The notes below the pieces were generated by a model that ran no database searches, was not told the origin of the DNA, and saw nothing but the letters and a program-made list of their open reading frames with translations. Made by a program: the position numbers and the translations under genes. This document shows, piece after piece, positions 59,360 through 64,000 of a stretch of 64,000 bases of DNA (the first letter of the stretch is position 1; every line of letters begins with the position of its first letter). This stretch comes from Ensifer sp. WSM1721 (GTDB taxonomy: Bacteria > Pseudomonadota > Alphaproteobacteria > Rhizobiales > Rhizobiaceae): NCBI RefSeq assembly GCF_000513895.2, contig NZ_CP165782.1, forward strand, positions 1,860,001-1,924,000, given 5' to 3'.

Positions 59360-60565
59360 ATGACGGCTGAGACGAATTCCGGCCTTTCGCGCCGCCGTAT
59401 CCCCGCTGGAATCTGGGCCTTAGGCTTCGTTTCCATGTTCATGGATATCTCGTCCGAGATGATCCACGCGCTGCTGCCCATCTACATGATCACGGCGCTC
59501 GGGACGTCGACGCTCGCCGTCGGCATCATTGAGGGTATTGCCGAAGCGACGGCCTCGATCACCAAGGTCTTTTCCGGTGCGCTCAGCGACTGGCTGGGCA
59601 AGCGCAAGGTCCTGGCAGTCCTTGGATATGGCCTCGCGGCGCTTACCAAGCCAATCTTCCCGCTTGCTGCTTCCCTCGAATGGCTGATCGCGGCCCGTTT
59701 CATCGACCGCGTAGGGAAAGGCATTCGCGGCGCGCCGCGAGACGCGCTCGTCGCCGATATCGCCCCGCCGCATCTGCGCGGTGCGAGCTTTGGTCTGCGG
59801 CAGTCACTCGACACCGTCGGCGCCTTCCTCGGCCCGTTACTCGCAATCGCCTTGATGTGGCTGACGGCGGACCATTTTCAGGCGGTGTTCTGGTTCGCGG
59901 TCATTCCGGCCTTCCTGTCCGTCGGCGTCCTCCTCGTCGCCGTCAAGGAGCCTGAGCGGCCGGTGGAGTTACGCCGGGTGCGCATGCCGCTGCGCCGTGA
60001 TGAACTCAGGCAACTCGGATCGGCCTATTGGTGGGTGGTTGTCATCGCCGCGGTCTTCACGCTCGCCCGTTTCAGCGAAGCCTTCCTCATCCTGCGCGCC
60101 CAGTCGATCGGCCTGCCCTTAGCTGTGGTTCCGGTCGTGCTCGTGATCATGAGCCTCGCCTACTCGCTTTCCGCTTACCCCGCCGGCGCCCTCTCCGATC
60201 GCGTTGATCGCTTGACGCTGCTCGTGGTCGGCCTTGTCCTCCTGGTTCTTGCCGATCTCGCCCTCGCCTTCGCAACCGGCATCCTCGCGCTCGGCCTCGG
60301 CGTGGTGCTGTGGGGCCTGCATATGGGCTTCACCCAGGGGCTTTTGGCAACGCTCGTCGCCGACACCGCTCCCGCGGAACTGCGCGGAACCGCCTTCGGC
60401 ATGTTCAACCTGGTCTCCGGCTTCGCCCTGCTCCTTGCGAGCGTCCTCGCCGGGGCTCTCTGGGACATTGCCGGGGCAAAGGCGACCTTCCTCGCCGGCG
60501 CCTGCTTTACCACACTCACCATCGCCGGGCTGATGTTGATCCGTTCCCAATTCAAGAAGTCATGA
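59360..60565 (+). CDS. MFS transporter
   Basis: 401 aa with about 12 transmembrane helices. The family loop between helices 2 and 3 reads GALSDWLGKRKVL near 76; GKGIRGAPRDALVAD near 118 and YPAGALSDRVDRL near 274 are also typical of the YfcJ/MdtL-like fosmidomycin-resistance/drug-efflux branch. Substrate unknown; could be a drug or metabolite exporter. Confidence 0.85.
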   Translation: MTAETNSGLSRRRIPAGIWALGFVSMFMDISSEMIHALLPIYMITALGTSTLAVGIIEGIAEATASITKVFSGALSDWLGKRKVLAVLGYGLAALTKPIFPLAASLEWLIAARFIDRVGKGIRGAPRDALVADIAPPHLRGASFGLRQSLDTVGAFLGPLLAIALMWLTADHFQAVFWFAVIPAFLSVGVLLVAVKEPERPVELRRVRMPLRRDELRQLGSAYWWVVVIAAVFTLARFSEAFLILRAQSIGLPLAVVPVVLVIMSLAYSLSAYPAGALSDRVDRLTLLVVGLVLLVLADLALAFATGILALGLGVVLWGLHMGFTQGLLATLVADTAPAELRGTAFGMFNLVSGFALLLASVLAGALWDIAGAKATFLAGACFTTLTIAGLMLIRSQFKKS

Positions 60566-60613
60566 GGAAACGTGTGGCCGCCTGTACCTGGCAGGGCGAC
60601 CGGGGCGAGCGCG

Positions 60614-61375
60614 CTATGCCATGGCAGCAGAAACGGTTCCGCCGGCATCCCGTGCAAAAAGCCACTCCAGGATCGGCGGGATGAAAGCAGGATAATTGTG
60701 CGCAGCTGGGTCCGGCGAACGGATCGCCACCGCTTCATCGATCTCCGGATGCGCATCGGCGGCAACATGCGCTGCCACCCGCGCAATGATATCGTCCGCC
60801 TTGGCCGCTAACCGGAAGACCCGGAAAACGATTATGGTGCCGTCCATATGGATTGCATGCCAACCCGGTTCTGCGCTCGCCTCAGAAAGCGCAATTCCCG
60901 TCTCCTCCTTGACCTCGCGCGCAATGTTGCGGGCGACGTCGCAGCGCCCATCGATGATATCCTCCGGCTCCAGCGAACCACCGGGACTGTAGACACGTCC
61001 CGCATTGGCCGTATGAGAACCCATACGAATCGCGATCACGGCGCCGTCCGAAGAAAGCAGCATCGGCATGCCGAAGATATGGCACGCGCCCGGCGCTCGC
61101 GTCTTCCGCCACCAGAGGAAAGTCGAATAAGGAACGATGTAGGCCCTCGCGCAAATGCGCCCGTCAGCGATGCGGATCGACCGTTGCAGTACCATCCTGC
61201 CATCGAAGAGGTGCGGGTTCGCCGCAATTTCCTGCTGCCAGCTTGCTCGAGCGCGCTCGGCCTCCGCCAGATGAAACGGATGCGGCCCGGGTGCGACCTC
61301 TATGTGGATCTCCGACACCGGAAAAATCGTGCCTTCGGCGGGCCATTGCGACCGGTTGCTTTCGAGTTGGGTCAT
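60614..61375 (-). CDS. NUDIX hydrolase
   Basis: 253 aa. The Nudix box runs GGSLEPEDI...AREVKEETGI near residues 131-160 (GX5EX7REUXEEXGU with the REVKEETG helix exact). An N-terminal part of ~90 residues (VLQRSIRIADGRICARAYIV) precedes it. Cleaves a nucleoside-diphosphate-linked compound; substrate unknown. It and the next gene are separated by three bases, so they are likely an operon. Confidence 0.85.
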   Translation of the reverse strand: MTQLESNRSQWPAEGTIFPVSEIHIEVAPGPHPFHLAEAERARASWQQEIAANPHLFDGRMVLQRSIRIADGRICARAYIVPYSTFLWWRKTRAPGACHIFGMPMLLSSDGAVIAIRMGSHTANAGRVYSPGGSLEPEDIIDGRCDVARNIAREVKEETGIALSEASAEPGWHAIHMDGTIIVFRVFRLAAKADDIIARVAAHVAADAHPEIDEAVAIRSPDPAAHNYPAFIPPILEWLFARDAGGTVSAAMA

Positions 61376-61378
61376 GGG

Positions 61379-62485
61379 TCAGATATCCAGTGTCATAACA
61401 ACCGGGCAGTGATCGGAGGCCTTCGGGCGATCCCAGCCGGTACGCGGATAACGCTCGACCTCCTGGCCCGCGGGAAAGATCGTGCGATAAGGCTGGCCGG
61501 CGCGGATGATCTCGGGCACCCGGGCCGCATTGCGGCGGGCAAGCGCAGGCGACAGCCAGATATAGTCGAGTTGGCAGAGATGCCGCTCTTCCGGTCCCCG
61601 GCTGTGGAAAAGCGTCCAGCGGTCGAGGACCGGACGCCTCAGCATCGGGTTTTCCACGAAGCCGTCATGGCTCAGGATCTCGAGCGCGCTCATCGCCTCC
61701 TCGCGCGGAACGAACTCATAGCCGTTGCGCCGGTCCCCGAGAATGTCCACCTTTTCCTGGTAATCGTTCATGTCGCCACAGATGGCAAACATCTTGTCCG
61801 CCGTATGGCCGCGGCCGAAGCGGCTCTCGATGATGTGGCGCACCGCCTTCGCTTCGGCGATGCGCAGGGCCATTGTCGCCTGACGGCCGTCAAGCCCTTC
61901 GCGCGCCGGCCCCATCGACTTGAAGTGAACGACATAGAGGGTGAGCGGCCGGCCGCCGATCCTCAGGTCCACTTCCAGGCAGTCGCGCTTGAAGATGCGG
62001 TCGCCGGGCCGGTTGGTCGCCGCCAGGTCGTCGTTGAACAGGTCGAGATCGTTATAGGTGAGCGCCGCATGGCTCTTTACTTCCAGGCACTCGATCTTCT
62101 GCCCGTCGCGGGTCTCATCCCGCATCAGCACGGCGACGTCGATGCCGCGGGTGTCGTTGCCCTCGATCAGGTATTTCTGGCGGTAGCCGTTACCGACCAT
62201 GCGGAAGAGATAACCGTACTCGAAGGCCTGCAGCGCCGCCATGCTGTCGGCCTCCTGCAGGCAGAGGATATCGGCATCGCAATCGGCGATCGCCAGCGCC
62301 GACATCTGCCGCGTGTCGTCCGTATGCGCAATGGTGCGCGCTTCCTCGAGCCGCTGATATTCCGCCTCGCTTCTGACGTCGAAGAGCCTCAGCACCCGAT
62401 CCTGCTTGAGCTGGTTGCGAAAACCGGAAAAATCGAAACGGCTCAGGAGATTTTCGATGTTGAAGGTGGCAAGGCGAAGCGACAT
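61379..62485 (-). CDS. Endonuclease/exonuclease/phosphatase-fold protein
   Basis: 368 aa from ATG 62485. Motifs in order: LATFNIENLL near residue 4 (Asn ligand), DILCLQEADS near 72 (Glu ligand), YVVHFKSMG near 183 (His), ICGDMNDYQ near 234 (Asp-x-Asn) and SDHCPVVMT near 358 (catalytic Asp-His). Complete metal-dependent nuclease/phosphatase active site. No signal peptide. First gene of the operon with the NUDIX gene. Confidence 0.88.
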   Translation of the reverse strand: MSLRLATFNIENLLSRFDFSGFRNQLKQDRVLRLFDVRSEAEYQRLEEARTIAHTDDTRQMSALAIADCDADILCLQEADSMAALQAFEYGYLFRMVGNGYRQKYLIEGNDTRGIDVAVLMRDETRDGQKIECLEVKSHAALTYNDLDLFNDDLAATNRPGDRIFKRDCLEVDLRIGGRPLTLYVVHFKSMGPAREGLDGRQATMALRIAEAKAVRHIIESRFGRGHTADKMFAICGDMNDYQEKVDILGDRRNGYEFVPREEAMSALEILSHDGFVENPMLRRPVLDRWTLFHSRGPEERHLCQLDYIWLSPALARRNAARVPEIIRAGQPYRTIFPAGQEVERYPRTGWDRPKASDHCPVVMTLDI

Positions 62486-62863
62486 CAGACAATTCCACAT
62501 TGAAATGCCGCGGAGATTAGAGCGAGACGAGGAAGAGTGTAAAGCGACCTGCCTTATGGCAGTGCTGACGCGCAGAGAAAAAGCCGCGAGGCTTTTCGTC
62601 CGTGACCGCCTCGCATCCGGACTCGCGGCTATCTCCTCGCAAGACCGGGGCACAGGAACATCGCAGCGCCACCCTCTTTCCTTTTTTCACCGAGCGAGCC
62701 CTCTCCCTGCACGGGAAGAGGGCTGAAGTGAGGGGCTATAGAGAGCAACTGCATGTCTCCTCAAATCGACCTCGACTTAAGGACAAAGAAATGCAGCAAT
62801 TCAAAGTGCTACAGCGACCTTGCGCGTCTGATAAGACGCGCGGCGCTGTACGCGCCGCGTTGC
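62486..62863. other. Intergenic stretch with repeat copy 8
   Basis: About 380 bases. 62749-62850 is a full RIME1-like repeat; the stretch before it has no gene I can support. Confidence 0.5.
62749..62850 (-). repeat. RIME1-like two-hairpin intergenic repeat, copy 8
   Basis: CTGCATGTCTCCTCAAATCG...CGACTTAAGGACAAAG, AAATGCAGCAATTCAAAGTG, CTACAGCGACC and GCGCGTCTGATAAGACGCGCGGCGCTGTA. Ends 13 bases before the stop of the NlpC-like gene. Confidence 0.88.
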
Positions 62864-63307
62864 CTATCTTCTCACCGCGACCACCTGTCCGCGGCTGAAA
62901 TAGGACAGTTGCACGCGCCCGGACTGATTCCCGCCGATGACGCGCGCGGTCGATTTCGACAGCTCCGAAAGGATGCCGACATGATAGCCTCTGCCGGCCC
63001 TGACGACGACGACATCCCCCGGACGCGCATAGGAAAGCTTGACCGGGGCACCGAACCTCAGCCACGACCGCGCGATTCCGAAGCCTTGCGGCGGCTGGCG
63101 CCCGGCCTTTCGAGCGACCATGCCCACGAAATGGCCGCACCAGGGCGTACGCGCCGGATTGATGCCGAGAGCGGCGCGAAGGCGCCTGTTATGCTTGACC
63201 TCGTGAAGCCCCGTAAATTGCTTGGCCTGCGCCAGCATGCCTGCCGACGCGGTATCGGGCGAAGTGAACGCGACAAGTGCCGCTGCCAGAAACGCTGCAA
63301 CCTTCAT
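62864..63307 (-). CDS. Small secreted NlpC/P60-like (CHAP-type, TIGR02594-like) protein
   Basis: 147 aa with signal peptide (AAFLAAALVAFTSPDTASA). ARTPWCGHFVGMVARKAG (Cys nucleophile near 57) and YHVGILSELSK (His near 109) mark the TIGR02594/CHAP-like peptidase family, which cuts peptidoglycan peptides. Should act in the periplasm. The ATG at 63307 follows GAGACCCAACTC. Confidence 0.82.
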   Translation of the reverse strand: MKVAAFLAAALVAFTSPDTASAGMLAQAKQFTGLHEVKHNRRLRAALGINPARTPWCGHFVGMVARKAGRQPPQGFGIARSWLRFGAPVKLSYARPGDVVVVRAGRGYHVGILSELSKSTARVIGGNQSGRVQLSYFSRGQVVAVRR

Positions 63308-63397
63308 GAGTTGGGTCTCCTTGATGCGCACGCCGGCCTCATGCCGGCTCTGCGCTGGCCTCTTCGTCTCCGTCCATTGCGCGCAATTCGCCCTTCC

Positions 63398-63455
63398 GCA
63401 GTGCGCGGTTTTTGCGCGCACTGCGCCGCCCGCGCTCAGAGAACATTCTGAGCGC
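63398..63455. other. Two adjacent strong hairpins
   Basis: CGCAGTGCGC...GCGCACTGCG (10-bp stem, around 63399-63424) and GCGCTCAGA-GAACAT-TCTGAGCGC (9-bp stem, 63432-63455) lie upstream of the secreted peptidase gene. No T-run follows on either strand, so they are not simple terminators. Confidence 0.6.
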
Positions 63456-63559
63456 GGCTGAAAATGCCATGGAATCAAAGGGCTAGAGCGTCCTTGAATC
63501 TTGGCGCCCGTGTTCTTGCAGCACCGCGCCTTGTCCAGGTCACAGGCTGCTCCGGGCAC

Positions 63560-64000
63560 CCGCCTTCGCTAATACGCACGAAAGACTCTCTAGCACTTTG
63601 AGGCTGCACGTCACCGACCGCCGAAGATGGAATGGATCATCGGCTCAATGGAGCAACCGGCATGCGAACGGCAATGGCCGTACCCCCAACCTGATGGCGT
63701 TCGCTATGCGAGACCTGGAATTCCCCTGCCAACGGTGGATAGCGACGAGACTTTGCCGGCGAGGTGGAGCGAAATTGTGGCAAAGCCCGCATTTCGTGCG
63801 CAAGACAGCGCTTGCATGCGTCGATGTGTCGGTATTGATCCCAAAAAAGCGGGCTTTTGACGGTCCACAACGCTATCGAGCGAGCTTTCAACCAACGTCG
63901 TGAAATTGCTGAAGATGGGAGCGAAGCGCCGCTTCTTCGCCCATCCCGCCTGCCTGTGTGTTCCCGAAATCGTAGCAATCTAAGGTAAAACATGCAGCAA
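63560..64000. other. Window-end stretch, no gene supported
   Basis: Overlapping open frames on both strands (63598-63903, 63627-63860, 63637-63993) lack ribosome-binding sites and recognisable residues. Near 63588 CTAGCACTTTGAGGCTGCACG is a fragment of the repeat core, and 63966-64000 (AAATCGTAGCAATCTAAGG, AACATGCAGCAA) begins another copy cut by the window. Confidence 0.5.

Noticed and set aside
60848..62503. Long plus-strand open frame opposite the NUDIX and nuclease genes
   Set aside because: Both minus-strand genes have complete family motifs; the plus frame has none.
63598..63993. Genes at the window end
   Set aside because: Frames overlap on both strands, with unlike composition and no ribosome-binding site.

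Overview
The window is GC-rich DNA from a rhizobial alphaproteobacterium, most likely Sinorhizobium/Ensifer. This rests on the mix of protein families (DUF1127, BA14K-like, GFA, DUF924, PleD-type regulators) and on many copies of a ~105-bp two-hairpin intergenic repeat that resembles the rhizobial RIME1 element. The assignment is by recognition; no search was run.

Layout. 0-24.5 kb is ordinary chromosome: the end of a DUF1127 gene, an alpha/beta hydrolase, a GlxA-type regulator, two adjacent double-receiver response regulators (one a GGDEF cyclase), an RTX calcium-binding protein, an AhpC/TSA-like protein, a DUF5939-type nucleotide cyclase, several small enzymes, a TerC-family protein, a large MscS channel, a cobalamin-riboswitch-controlled operon (DUF1636, ABC ATPase, binding protein, FecCD-type permease) and an SLC13 permease.

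24.9-57.4 kb is a prophage or prophage remnant of podovirus design, read mostly right to left: repressor and DnaA-domain protein (55-56.6 kb), small terminase candidate, large terminase, portal, scaffold, SU10-like major capsid protein, tail lysozyme, head-tail connectors, stabilisation protein, S74-domain virion protein, tail fibre and its chaperone, then endolysin, overlapping Rz/Rz1 spanins and a small membrane protein. A striking number of genes in it are not virion genes: secreted or lipoprotein genes (several tandemly duplicated), membrane proteins, a TylF-like methyltransferase, a GFA protein, a histidine-rich oxidase-like membrane protein, and a broken toxin-like gene translationally coupled to the portal gene. 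No integrase or second attachment site was seen; a tRNA-Lys(CTT) gene lies directly beyond the right edge with its 3' end facing the phage.

57.5-64 kb returns to chromosome: tRNA-Lys, a PhzF-like isomerase, an MFS transporter, a NUDIX hydrolase, an endonuclease/phosphatase-fold enzyme and a small secreted NlpC/P60-like protein. The best leads are the duplicated operator array on both sides of the repressor gene, the frameshifted toxin-like cargo gene beside the portal, the two hairpins that bury the ribosome-binding sites of phage genes, and the B12-riboswitch transporter operon.
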